Both the position numbers and the translations under genes were made by a program. The notes under the pieces are model-generated. The model searched no databases and was not told where the DNA came from. It saw only the letters and a program-made list of their open reading frames with translations. Below, piece after piece: positions 53,993-61,670 of a stretch of DNA of 64,000 bases. The first letter of the stretch is position 1. Every line of letters begins with the position of its first letter. This DNA is from Pseudidiomarina aquimaris (GTDB lineage: Bacteria; Pseudomonadota; Gammaproteobacteria; Enterobacterales; Alteromonadaceae), in NCBI RefSeq assembly GCF_003987395.1, contig NZ_PIPT01000007.1:1-64000 (forward strand), in the 5' to 3' direction.

Positions 53993-54007
53993 AGAATAAA
54001 GTATTAC
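53993..54007. promoter_or_regulatory. Operator-like site between PBP-like gene and nagK operon
   Basis: AGAATAAAGTATTAC matches the proposed palindrome at 12 of 15 positions. A TATTATTCC half-site lies nearby (53977-53985). The divergent spacer is 112 bases. Confidence 0.45.
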
Positions 54008-54076
54008 AAAACAGGTGGCAAAGTATGGCAGTATGTCTGCTATAACAAAACACGAACACTTAAAGAAAGATAGTTT

Positions 54077-54991
54077 ATGTCGCAGAAGAAATCGTCAGAG
54101 CCTACACCGCTGTATTTTGTCGGAATCGACGGCGGCGGCACCAAGTGTCGCGCCGAGCTCTATGACACAACAGGAAACCTGCTGGGTGCCGGTGTGGCGG
54201 GTGCTGCTAATATTGCGCGCAACGGCGACGTCGCAAGGCAATCAATTCTTGATTCAGTCAAGGCTGCTATCGAACACGCCAACCTGCCACCGGAAACACT
54301 GGCAAGTACGCTCGCTTGTGGCGGTTTCGCCGGGGCAAACTTGCCGTCAGCCAGTAATGCGCTGAAACAATGGCAGCATCCATTTCATAGCTTTTATTTC
54401 ACCTCTGACCTACACACCGCCCTCTACGGCGCCCACGACGGAGCGAACGGTGCAGTTCTCGTTATAGGTACGGGCTCTTGCGCCGCGGCACTGAAAGATG
54501 GCGAGCTGACACAGTTTGGCGGTCACGGCTTTCTACTTGGCGACAAAGGTAGTGGTGCATGGCTCGGCAAGCAGGCTGTAGTGCACACCCTCGAGGCTAT
54601 CGACGCTATCCAACCCAAAGGGCAACTGGCCGAGGCCGTTTGCGACCACTATCAAGCGCATAGCGCAACCGCTCTGGTCGACAAACTGAACCAAGCGAAT
54701 CCTGGCGTGTTTGGTGAACTTTGCCCGATCATTCTCGAGTTAGCCCATCATGCGGAGCCCACTGCGCAAGCGCTCGTAAAAGAGGGCTGTGAGTACCTTA
54801 GCGCAATCGCGCGCAAGGCAATACAACAGAGCAACGGCGCGCTCGTGCTGGCAGGTGGTGTCGCGCATGCCCTGCAACCGCTGCTCGATAGCGACGTTCA
54901 AGCAAAACTCACCAGTAGCACCCACGGGCCGGAATGGGGTGCCATCATGCTTTACCAGCATGGCGCATTTAACCAAGGAGCAAATGCATGA
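54077..54991 (+). CDS. nagK: BadF/BadG-family amino-sugar kinase (GlcNAc and possibly MurNAc)
   Basis: A 304-residue ASKHA kinase with phosphate-1 motif GIDGGGTKCRAELYD, phosphate-2 region VIGTGSCAA and adenosine motif LAGGVA. Homologues include Shewanella GlcNAc kinase and the Clostridium MurK enzyme, which phosphorylates both MurNAc and GlcNAc. Because this locus has murQ but no MurP phosphotransferase or AnmK, dual specificity would complete the pathway. It starts the operon nagK-nagB-II-nagA-nagP and overlaps the next gene by four bases. Confidence 0.85.
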   Translation: MSQKKSSEPTPLYFVGIDGGGTKCRAELYDTTGNLLGAGVAGAANIARNGDVARQSILDSVKAAIEHANLPPETLASTLACGGFAGANLPSASNALKQWQHPFHSFYFTSDLHTALYGAHDGANGAVLVIGTGSCAAALKDGELTQFGGHGFLLGDKGSGAWLGKQAVVHTLEAIDAIQPKGQLAEAVCDHYQAHSATALVDKLNQANPGVFGELCPIILELAHHAEPTAQALVKEGCEYLSAIARKAIQQSNGALVLAGGVAHALQPLLDSDVQAKLTSSTHGPEWGAIMLYQHGAFNQGANA

Positions 54992-55983
54992 CTGAGAGTC
55001 GTATGCAGATTGAGGCGCAAGCCACGCCTGCTATCATCCGTGCACAACTTGCCGCAAACGCACCGATTTGTGAACAACTTGGCGCTGAGTTGCGCCAACA
55101 GCCACCGACCGGGATCATGATGATCGGCCGCGGTACTTCTGACCATGCCGGGGTGTTTGCCAAATACCTCTTTGAAGTCGAAGCTCATACGCCGGTGTTT
55201 GCCGCCGCACCTTCGGTTGCGGGTGTTTACGATAGCCAGTTGCAACTTAACGGCTATCTGGCGATTTGCATCTCGCAGTCGGGACAAAGCCCCGACATCG
55301 TTGAGCAAGCGAAGCGCGCGAAAGCTGGTGGCGCACGTCTTGTTGCGATTGTGAATGTCACCGACTCGCCGTTAGCGCAACTCGCCGATACCGTGCTCCC
55401 CCTGCACGCCGGCCCTGAGCTGGCCGTGGCCGCAACAAAAAGTTACCTCGCCAGCCTGAGTGCGCTAAGCCAAATTTGCGCCTCTTGGCAGCAAGACCAA
55501 GCGCTAAAAGACGCGCTCAACGCACTGCCAGAGCAGCTCGAACAAACCCAACGTGCACCGGCTTGTCTTCACGCAGAGCAATTACAGGACTTGCGCCATT
55601 GCGTGGTGCTCGGTCGCGGCTTCGGTTATGCCATCGCGCGTGAAATTGCGCTCAAACTCAAAGAAGTGCTCGGCATTCACGCCGAAGCTTTCAGTAGCGC
55701 TGAATTTTTGCACGGCCCAGTAACACTGGTCGAGCGCCATCTCACAGTTTTCAACGTGCATATTCATGATGAAGGCAGTGACATGCACCGACGCCAGTTA
55801 GCCGATATCAAAAAACGCGGCGCACACCTGGTGCAAATGCCTGCCACCGAGACACTTCACCCGCGCCTGCAACCGCTTGCGGTAATGCAGCGCTTTTATC
55901 TTGATATTGAACACGCCGCGCGGCAGCTCGGACTGAATCCCGATGCACCGCCTGGCCTGAAAAAAGTAACGGAAACACACTAA
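54988..55983 (+). CDS. Glucosamine-6-phosphate deaminase NagB-II (SIS type)
   Basis: A 331-residue protein with two SIS domains (GRGTSDHAGVFAKYLFE, ISQSGQSPDIVEQAKRA, then GRGFGYAIAREIALKLKEV with SAEFLHGP). It resembles the isomerase half of GlmS without the glutaminase domain. The Shewanella NagB-II enzyme of this type converts GlcN-6-P to fructose-6-P and ammonia. It replaces classical NagB in Alteromonadales. It is translationally coupled to nagK (ATGA) and nagA (TAATG). Confidence 0.88.
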   Translation: MTESRMQIEAQATPAIIRAQLAANAPICEQLGAELRQQPPTGIMMIGRGTSDHAGVFAKYLFEVEAHTPVFAAAPSVAGVYDSQLQLNGYLAICISQSGQSPDIVEQAKRAKAGGARLVAIVNVTDSPLAQLADTVLPLHAGPELAVAATKSYLASLSALSQICASWQQDQALKDALNALPEQLEQTQRAPACLHAEQLQDLRHCVVLGRGFGYAIAREIALKLKEVLGIHAEAFSSAEFLHGPVTLVERHLTVFNVHIHDEGSDMHRRQLADIKKRGAHLVQMPATETLHPRLQPLAVMQRFYLDIEHAARQLGLNPDAPPGLKKVTETH

Positions 55984-57107
55984 TGTTTGTTTGCGACTAC
56001 GTACTTACGCCGCAGGGCTGGCTACACAATCAGCAAGTCATCCTCGAACACGGCCGCGTGAAAGCGATTCACGATGCGCCCGCACAGCACGACTTGCCGG
56101 TCTATCACGGCCGACTGGTGCCCGGTTTTATCGACGTGCAAGTCAATGGCGGCGGTGGTGTGCTGTTTAACCAAGAACGTACACCGAAAGCGCTGCAACA
56201 AATCATGGCCGCGCACCTGAAGTACGGCACGATCGGCATGATGCCTACGTTGATTACCGATAGTGTTGAGGCCATGCTCGACGCCGCCCAAGCGGTGAAA
56301 GATGCCAAGCAACAAGGCATCCCCGGTATTTTGGGTGTGCATTTCGAAGGCCCTTGGCTGAGCGTTAAGCGCAAAGGCGTGCACAGTGAAAAGTATATTC
56401 GTGAACCTAGCGACGCCGAACTCGCGCTGCTGACCGACCCTGAACTCGGGCTGGTCATGGTCACCTTGGCCCCAGAAACCGCCTCAACGCAGGTCATCAA
56501 AAAGCTGAGTGACGCAGGGATCAAAGTCTTCTTGGGTCACTCGGATGCCAACGCAGAGCAAGTTAACGAAGCGCTCGATGCCGGTGCTATTGGTTTCACG
56601 CACCTCTTTAATGCGATGTCGCAGTTGCACTCTCGAGCGCCAGGCATGGTCGGTGTGTGTCTTGCTCGCGACGCCTATGCCGGCCTCATTGTTGATGGCT
56701 ACCATGTCGACCCGCAGGCGTGCCAAATTGCCTTTCGTGCAAAAGGCAAACAGCAGATGATGCTGGTCACCGATGCCATGGCTTTGGCCGCAACCGAGGC
56801 AACCGAAGTGCCATTTTTTGACACTAAGATCCTCCGCGACGGCGACAAGCTAACAACGCCAGACGGTACCCTTGCGGGCTCCTGCTTAACCATGCTGGAC
56901 GCCGTTAAAAATACCGTCAACATGTGCGGCGTACCCCTCGCCGATGCTGTCGAAATGGCAGCGACGACCCCCGCAAAAATGCTTGGCCTCGAACATGAGT
57001 TCGGTTGTATCGCCGCCGGTCATGTCGCCAATTTCATGTTATTAGATGAACATTTAAACATTGCGCAGCTCTGGCTGCACGGTGAACCTACGCAACAGGA
57101 AGGGTAA
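55983..57107 (+). CDS. nagA: N-acetylglucosamine-6-phosphate deacetylase
   Basis: A 374-residue amidohydrolase that removes acetate from GlcNAc-6-P, the product of both the kinase and MurQ. Metal and catalytic residues are visible in HFEGPWLS, LGHSDANAEQ, FTHLFNAMSQ and VTDAMALA. The length is standard. It starts on the last base of the previous stop and is followed two bases later by nagP. Confidence 0.95.
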   Translation: MFVCDYVLTPQGWLHNQQVILEHGRVKAIHDAPAQHDLPVYHGRLVPGFIDVQVNGGGGVLFNQERTPKALQQIMAAHLKYGTIGMMPTLITDSVEAMLDAAQAVKDAKQQGIPGILGVHFEGPWLSVKRKGVHSEKYIREPSDAELALLTDPELGLVMVTLAPETASTQVIKKLSDAGIKVFLGHSDANAEQVNEALDAGAIGFTHLFNAMSQLHSRAPGMVGVCLARDAYAGLIVDGYHVDPQACQIAFRAKGKQQMMLVTDAMALAATEATEVPFFDTKILRDGDKLTTPDGTLAGSCLTMLDAVKNTVNMCGVPLADAVEMAATTPAKMLGLEHEFGCIAAGHVANFMLLDEHLNIAQLWLHGEPTQQEG

Positions 57108-57109
57108 CC

Positions 57110-58387
57110 ATGGCCACTTTTATTCCGATGCTCGTCATTGGCTTATTATTCTTTATTTTCGGTTTTGTGACCTGGCTTAACGGCGCTTTGATACCGTTTT
57201 TACAGATCATTTCTGACTTGAACGAGTTTCAGGCCTTGCTCATCGCCTTCTGTTTTTATATCGCCTACGTTGTCATGGCATTGCCGATGTCGTGGGTGCT
57301 TGACCGTACTGGCTACAAAAACGGTATGGTCGTTGGCTTAGCGCTCATTGGTTGCGGACTTTTGCTCTTCGTACCTGCCGCGCAAACCCATTACTTCAGT
57401 ATCTTTCTGCTGGCCCAGTTTGTTGTCGGTTCGGGTCTAACGATTTTACAAACCGCGTCGAACCCCTACATTGTGCGTATCGGTCCTCACGAATCCGCCG
57501 CCGCCCGTATCGCCATTATGGGGATTCTAAATAAGATAGCTGGCGTGATTGCGCCGGTCTTCTTTACTTGGCTAGTGCTGGCCGACTTTCCGAATGTCAC
57601 CGCCGCCAGCATTGCCGAGCTCAGCGCCAGCGAGCGCGCTGACCAAGTCGCGGCAATGGCCGCGAAGATCATTCCACCTTATGTTGGCATGGCCGTCGCC
57701 ATGTTTGTGCTCGCAGTCGCGTTTTTCATGGTGCGCCTGCCGAAAATAAAAGAGGAAGCGCCTTCGGGTGCTGCGGTACACGAGTCGGTTTTAAAATACC
57801 CACAGCTCGTACTCGGCGCGATCGCGCTGTTTTTCTACGTAGGTGTAGAAGTCATTGCCGGCGACACCATTGGAATGTATGGCTCGAAGTTAGGTCTGGC
57901 CAATTATTCCAGCCTGACCTCTTACGTAATGGCAGCCATGGTCGTCGGTTATGTGCTTGGCTTGATTCTAATTCCGCGCTGGCTCAGCCAACAGGGTGCC
58001 CTAACCGGCTCAGCGCTGCTTGGCTTAATTTTCACTGGCCTGTTGTTGATTAGCTCCGACGCCAGCACCACCATTGCCAGCGTATTGTGGGGCTGGAGCG
58101 GCGTACCGTTAGTGCCCGATTCTGTAGCTTTCTTAGCGCTTCTCGGCTTTGCCAATGCCATGGTGTGGCCAGCGATTTGGCCACTGGCGTTGGCTGACCT
58201 AGGCAAGTTCACCGCGCGTGGCTCAGCGATTTTGATCATGGGGATCGCCGGTGGCGCAATTTTACCGCTGGTCTATGGCGCCATGGCTGAAGGGCTAGGC
58301 AACAAAGGCGCGTACAGTTTATTGCTCGTTGGCTACCTTATAATCGGCTGGTACGGCATCAAAGGTCACAAAAAGCGCAGCTGGTAA
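57110..58387 (+). CDS. nagP: MFS N-acetylglucosamine transporter NagP
   Basis: A 425-residue major-facilitator protein with 12 predicted helices, of the FucP/GluP/NagP group (LNGALIPFLQIISDL near the N-terminus and QTASNPYIVRIGP in helix 4-5). In Shewanella and relatives NagP is the inner-membrane GlcNAc permease linked to NagK. Location at the end of the nagK-nagB-II-nagA operon strongly supports GlcNAc as substrate. Confidence 0.9.
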   Translation: MATFIPMLVIGLLFFIFGFVTWLNGALIPFLQIISDLNEFQALLIAFCFYIAYVVMALPMSWVLDRTGYKNGMVVGLALIGCGLLLFVPAAQTHYFSIFLLAQFVVGSGLTILQTASNPYIVRIGPHESAAARIAIMGILNKIAGVIAPVFFTWLVLADFPNVTAASIAELSASERADQVAAMAAKIIPPYVGMAVAMFVLAVAFFMVRLPKIKEEAPSGAAVHESVLKYPQLVLGAIALFFYVGVEVIAGDTIGMYGSKLGLANYSSLTSYVMAAMVVGYVLGLILIPRWLSQQGALTGSALLGLIFTGLLLISSDASTTIASVLWGWSGVPLVPDSVAFLALLGFANAMVWPAIWPLALADLGKFTARGSAILIMGIAGGAILPLVYGAMAEGLGNKGAYSLLLVGYLIIGWYGIKGHKKRSW

Positions 58388-58399
58388 CAACTTTTTACT

Positions 58400-58434
58400 G
58401 GGTGCTCCCGTCTTTCTTAAAAAACGGAGCACCC
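58400..58434 (+). promoter_or_regulatory. Leader hairpin that includes the Shine-Dalgarno of the metallopeptidase gene
   Basis: GGGTGCTCC (58400-58408) pairs exactly with GGAGCACCC (58426-58434), closing a 17-base loop with TCTTTCTTAAAAAA. The GGAG ribosome-binding sequence is in the 3' arm, 8 bases before the ATG at 58438, so a folded leader would hide it. Confidence 0.55.
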
Positions 58435-58437
58435 ACC

Positions 58438-59265
58438 ATGAATTTTCGCGTATTTCTAATCGTTTGCCTGAGTAGTCTACCCATTACGGTCGCCGCGCAG
58501 TCACCCGCATTTACCCTGCAAGGCAACACCATCCACGATTACCAACCGAGTTTAGAGCAGGCTAGCAAGCAACTTGCTCAACTACTCGCAATCGAGCCAA
58601 GTGAAATCCCCCACTTACAGATTGTGCTCAATAAGACCGCGACCGAGAATCAAAACTACCAACAAAATGCCCCAAGCGAGCCGCTCCTGATCTTGTCGGA
58701 AGATTTGCTCGAAAAGAAACAACGGGCAAACGAAACCATGGCCTCGGTAGTCGCTCATGAAGCATGCCATTTGTGGCTTATCGAACTCGCTAAGCAGCGC
58801 GGACTTGAACAAGTCAAACAAGGCTACCTGCCCAGCTATGGCCACAGTCAGTTCAATGATTGGTTTGACGAAATGGTTGCCGTAGCATGCGAGCAAGGCG
58901 CCCTCGCCGAGCAACGTCGGCAAGCCGACTTCAGCTTTATTCCTCTGGCCACTTACCTGACCCAAATGCATCCCGTGTACGAGCGCATGCAGGCGCAAAT
59001 TGCAGCGGCTGTTGCAGCCCAGAAGGCGAAAAAGAGTGGCGGCCAGAGCGTCGTCAAGTTAACCGTTGAAGATGAGAACTTTGCCGACTTTTATCGCCAG
59101 TCCGCCTATTTCGCCGAGTTTCTAATGCGTCAACCAGAACAAATTTCAATTGATAAATGGTTACACGTGGCGCAAGAAAAAGATCCCGAAATTATCGCGT
59201 CAAAATTGGGCTTCGAAAATCTAGCTAAATTTGAGCAGGCGTTTTATCAATTTATTCCGTGGTAA
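58438..59265 (+). CDS. Secreted putative zinc metallopeptidase (HExxH)
   Basis: A 275-residue protein with a signal peptide (cleavage after VAA near residue 18). VVAHEACHLWL contains the zincin motif HEACH, and a downstream Glu in WFDEMVAVACE is a good third ligand, as in gluzincins. The remainder is helical with no recognised domain. The ATG at 58438 is chosen because it begins the signal peptide and has GGAG upstream; an ATG-less extension to 58402 lies in the hairpin. It follows nagP by 50 bases but has its own structured leader. Substrate unknown. Confidence 0.72.
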   Translation: MNFRVFLIVCLSSLPITVAAQSPAFTLQGNTIHDYQPSLEQASKQLAQLLAIEPSEIPHLQIVLNKTATENQNYQQNAPSEPLLILSEDLLEKKQRANETMASVVAHEACHLWLIELAKQRGLEQVKQGYLPSYGHSQFNDWFDEMVAVACEQGALAEQRRQADFSFIPLATYLTQMHPVYERMQAQIAAAVAAQKAKKSGGQSVVKLTVEDENFADFYRQSAYFAEFLMRQPEQISIDKWLHVAQEKDPEIIASKLGFENLAKFEQAFYQFIPW

Positions 59266-59337
59266 GCTTTGTTAAATCGGGCCTTTCGGGCTATCCTTTC
59301 TCCATTATAAGAAGTAGAAAAAAGAGCCCGTGCGCCC

Positions 59338-60486
59338 GTGGAAATGCATCTGCCAACCCTGATCATTACAACCATTACCCTCAACGTCTTGTTGGCTGGG
59401 GTGATGTTTATTATTTATCAGGTCCGACGTTCGCAAAAAAGTTTTCTTACTTGGGCACTCGCTTGTGCGGTTTTTGCTGTTGCAGTTATGCTCACCAGCA
59501 TGCGCGCAATTGTTGATGACCAGCCTTGGTTAACTGTCTTTATGGCTGACCTTTGCATCATTTTTGCGCCATTACTGGCACTGCATGGACTCCGACAATA
59601 CCAAGTGCAAGGCCCAGTATCGTTGAAGCTGGTCGCACTGGTTATGAGTTACAGCGCCTTGCCGCTGGTCTATCTCTATACCTCACCGCTGCATGCTCAG
59701 ACTTTAACCGCAGTTATCACCGCTGCAATTTACCTCTTTGCTGCGGCCTATATGCTAACGATTAAGCAAGCGCCGGCACTTTCACGCAATGTCTTGTTTT
59801 TACTGTTTTTGCTGCATGGGGCGTTAATGCTCGGTATGGCAGGCATGCTGTTTCAGAATCTCGGCGCCAAACAGTTAATTACCGTTGAGCCGATTTTAAA
59901 ATTGATCCTCATTACTCACCTATTACTCACCACCGGTACCGTCACGCTGTTTCCGGTGTTTGCATTCGCTATGAGTGAGCGTCGATTACTTGAAATCGTC
60001 AACTTCGATGAACTTACCCAGCTTTATAATCGCCGTGCGTTCTTCGAACGCGGCAGTATGTTGCTGGCCAAAAACCGCGTACTGCGCAGACCTTTCTGTG
60101 TACTCATGCTCGACTTAGATCATTTTAAGGAAATTAATGACCGTTTCGGTCATGCCGCAGGTGATGCTTGCTTACGAGAAGTGGCCCGCATTATTCACGA
60201 AAGTGTGCGCGATAATGACGTTGCCGCGCGTATCGGCGGCGAAGAGTTTGCGTTGGCGTTAAGCGATGTCGATCGGAACCAGGCCGAACTCCTCAGCTAC
60301 CGACTCTGCCAACGAATTGCGCAGCAGGTGTTTGAGCACAATGACGAAAAAATAGAATTAACCGTCAGTATTGGCGGTATCTTCAGTATCTCCAGCCGTC
60401 GCGAACTCAGCGACTTGCTCAATGCCGCCGACTCGGCACTTTACGAAGCGAAGGCCGGCGGCCGCAACCAATTCAAATTCGCTTAA
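59338..60486 (+). CDS. Membrane-bound diguanylate cyclase (GGDEF)
   Basis: About 380 residues. Seven hydrophobic segments (residues 5-215) form an integral membrane sensor, followed by a GGDEF domain. The active-site motif is GGEEF (RIGGEEFALALS), and FDELTQLYNRRAF and DLDHFKEINDRFGH are canonical. An RxxD inhibitory site is not obvious upstream. It should make c-di-GMP at the inner membrane. A GTG at 59338 and an ATG at 59344 are both possible starts. Confidence 0.88.
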   Translation: MEMHLPTLIITTITLNVLLAGVMFIIYQVRRSQKSFLTWALACAVFAVAVMLTSMRAIVDDQPWLTVFMADLCIIFAPLLALHGLRQYQVQGPVSLKLVALVMSYSALPLVYLYTSPLHAQTLTAVITAAIYLFAAAYMLTIKQAPALSRNVLFLLFLLHGALMLGMAGMLFQNLGAKQLITVEPILKLILITHLLLTTGTVTLFPVFAFAMSERRLLEIVNFDELTQLYNRRAFFERGSMLLAKNRVLRRPFCVLMLDLDHFKEINDRFGHAAGDACLREVARIIHESVRDNDVAARIGGEEFALALSDVDRNQAELLSYRLCQRIAQQVFEHNDEKIELTVSIGGIFSISSRRELSDLLNAADSALYEAKAGGRNQFKFA

Positions 60487-60511
60487 ACTCTAAACGGTCA
60501 CAATTCCAGCC

Positions 60512-60545
60512 GATCGTGCATCTTGGTTAAAAAAGGAGCACGATC
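60512..60545 (+). promoter_or_regulatory. Leader hairpin abutting the start codon of the BNR lipoprotein
   Basis: GATCGTGC (60512-60519) is exactly complementary to GCACGATC (60538-60545), which ends right before the ATG. The loop contains TCTTGGTTAAAAAAGGA, with GGAG at the loop/stem border. Layout and loop sequence resemble the leader at 58400-58434. Confidence 0.55.
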
Positions 60546-61625
60546 ATGAAACACCTATGGAAAGCAGTTCTTTTCACAACGTTTGGTTTAACTGCTTGTG
60601 GCGGAGGCGGCAGCAGCACGCCACCTGATTCAGGAAACCCACCACCTCCGCCGGCAGGTTCCGCACTTCAAACCGAACTAAGCGGTACGCAAACGGTTGA
60701 GCTGCTGCAGCTTGATGGCGCTGCGCAGCTTGCGGCAACAACCAATGGCCTTTTATGGCGCGCCAACTCGCAAGCGACGTGGCAAACACGATCGCCAATA
60801 ACCGATCCCGTCACCGCACTCGCCATTATTGAGCAAGGCCATTATTTACTTGCGTTCGCCGGAAATGATAGCAGCCCAGCACGGCTCTTCAAAACCATTG
60901 ATGCAGGGCTGACATGGCAAGCGGTGAACCATAACTTTGGTGGCAACCAAGCCACGCCGATAAGAGGTCTTCAGTACGACGCGCTCTCCGACCAAATCTA
61001 TGCAATAGGTACAGACGCATTGGCAGTAGCCGATCGTAACGCTGAGAATTGGACACTTTTAGCTGGGCAGTGGGACACCTTTGGTACTGGGCTAAGCCTT
61101 TTACGCATCGACAGCATCGCTAACGTTATTTGGTACGGCGGACAAGGTGCCATTGAGAACGGCTTTCTCATACGTTATGACCGCGCCACAAGGGAGATAC
61201 AACGCTGGGATGATTTATTGCCCAATCCTTCGGTCTTCAAAGGGGGTCTCGTCCACCCCACCGATCAGGGTTTGATGTTGTTCAGTGGTGAAGGTGGCAT
61301 CGTTCGTAGCGACGATTATGGCGCTGAATGGACGCAGCCGCTTGGCGATGTAAATCACCGCTTCTATTTCGATATTGTGCTTGCGGAATCAGGTATACTT
61401 TATAGCGCTCGTTACGATAAAGGCTCACCGACACAAGAGCTGGTTGTCGAATGCAGCACCGACAACGGTATCACTTGGCATACCAACGACTTTAGTGACG
61501 AAACCAGCCATGGCGGCGTGAAAAGTCTGCTGCTCGTTGAAGATTCAAGTACAACCCGGCTCTATCTCGGCCTTTGGGATAATGGCATCAAGTCGGTCGA
61601 CATAAGTGATTTGCAGTGTAGCTAA
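60546..61625 (+). CDS. BNR/Asp-box repeat lipoprotein
   Basis: A 359-residue lipoprotein (lipobox LTAC near residue 18) with a Gly/Ser/Pro-rich tether (GGGGSSTPPDSGNPPPPP) and a beta-propeller-like domain. At least three Asp-box motifs are visible: TIDAGLTW, SDDYGAEW and STDNGITW. Such propellers occur in sialidases, sortilin-like and photosynthesis-assembly proteins. No catalytic residues can be assigned, so binding or adhesion at the cell surface is equally likely. Confidence 0.75.
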   Translation: MKHLWKAVLFTTFGLTACGGGGSSTPPDSGNPPPPPAGSALQTELSGTQTVELLQLDGAAQLAATTNGLLWRANSQATWQTRSPITDPVTALAIIEQGHYLLAFAGNDSSPARLFKTIDAGLTWQAVNHNFGGNQATPIRGLQYDALSDQIYAIGTDALAVADRNAENWTLLAGQWDTFGTGLSLLRIDSIANVIWYGGQGAIENGFLIRYDRATREIQRWDDLLPNPSVFKGGLVHPTDQGLMLFSGEGGIVRSDDYGAEWTQPLGDVNHRFYFDIVLAESGILYSARYDKGSPTQELVVECSTDNGITWHTNDFSDETSHGGVKSLLLVEDSSTTRLYLGLWDNGIKSVDISDLQCS

Positions 61626-61670
61626 AATAAAGTAGTCTAACTTTCTACTTTGGTTAAACAGGTAAAGCCC

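Noticed and set aside
61629-61651. AAAGTAG/CTACTTT hairpin between the BNR gene and the serine hydrolase gene as a third leader of the TTAAAAAA type
   Set aside because: The stem ends 19 bases before the start and does not include the ribosome-binding site, and its loop lacks the TTAAAAAA motif. It may just be a weak terminator.
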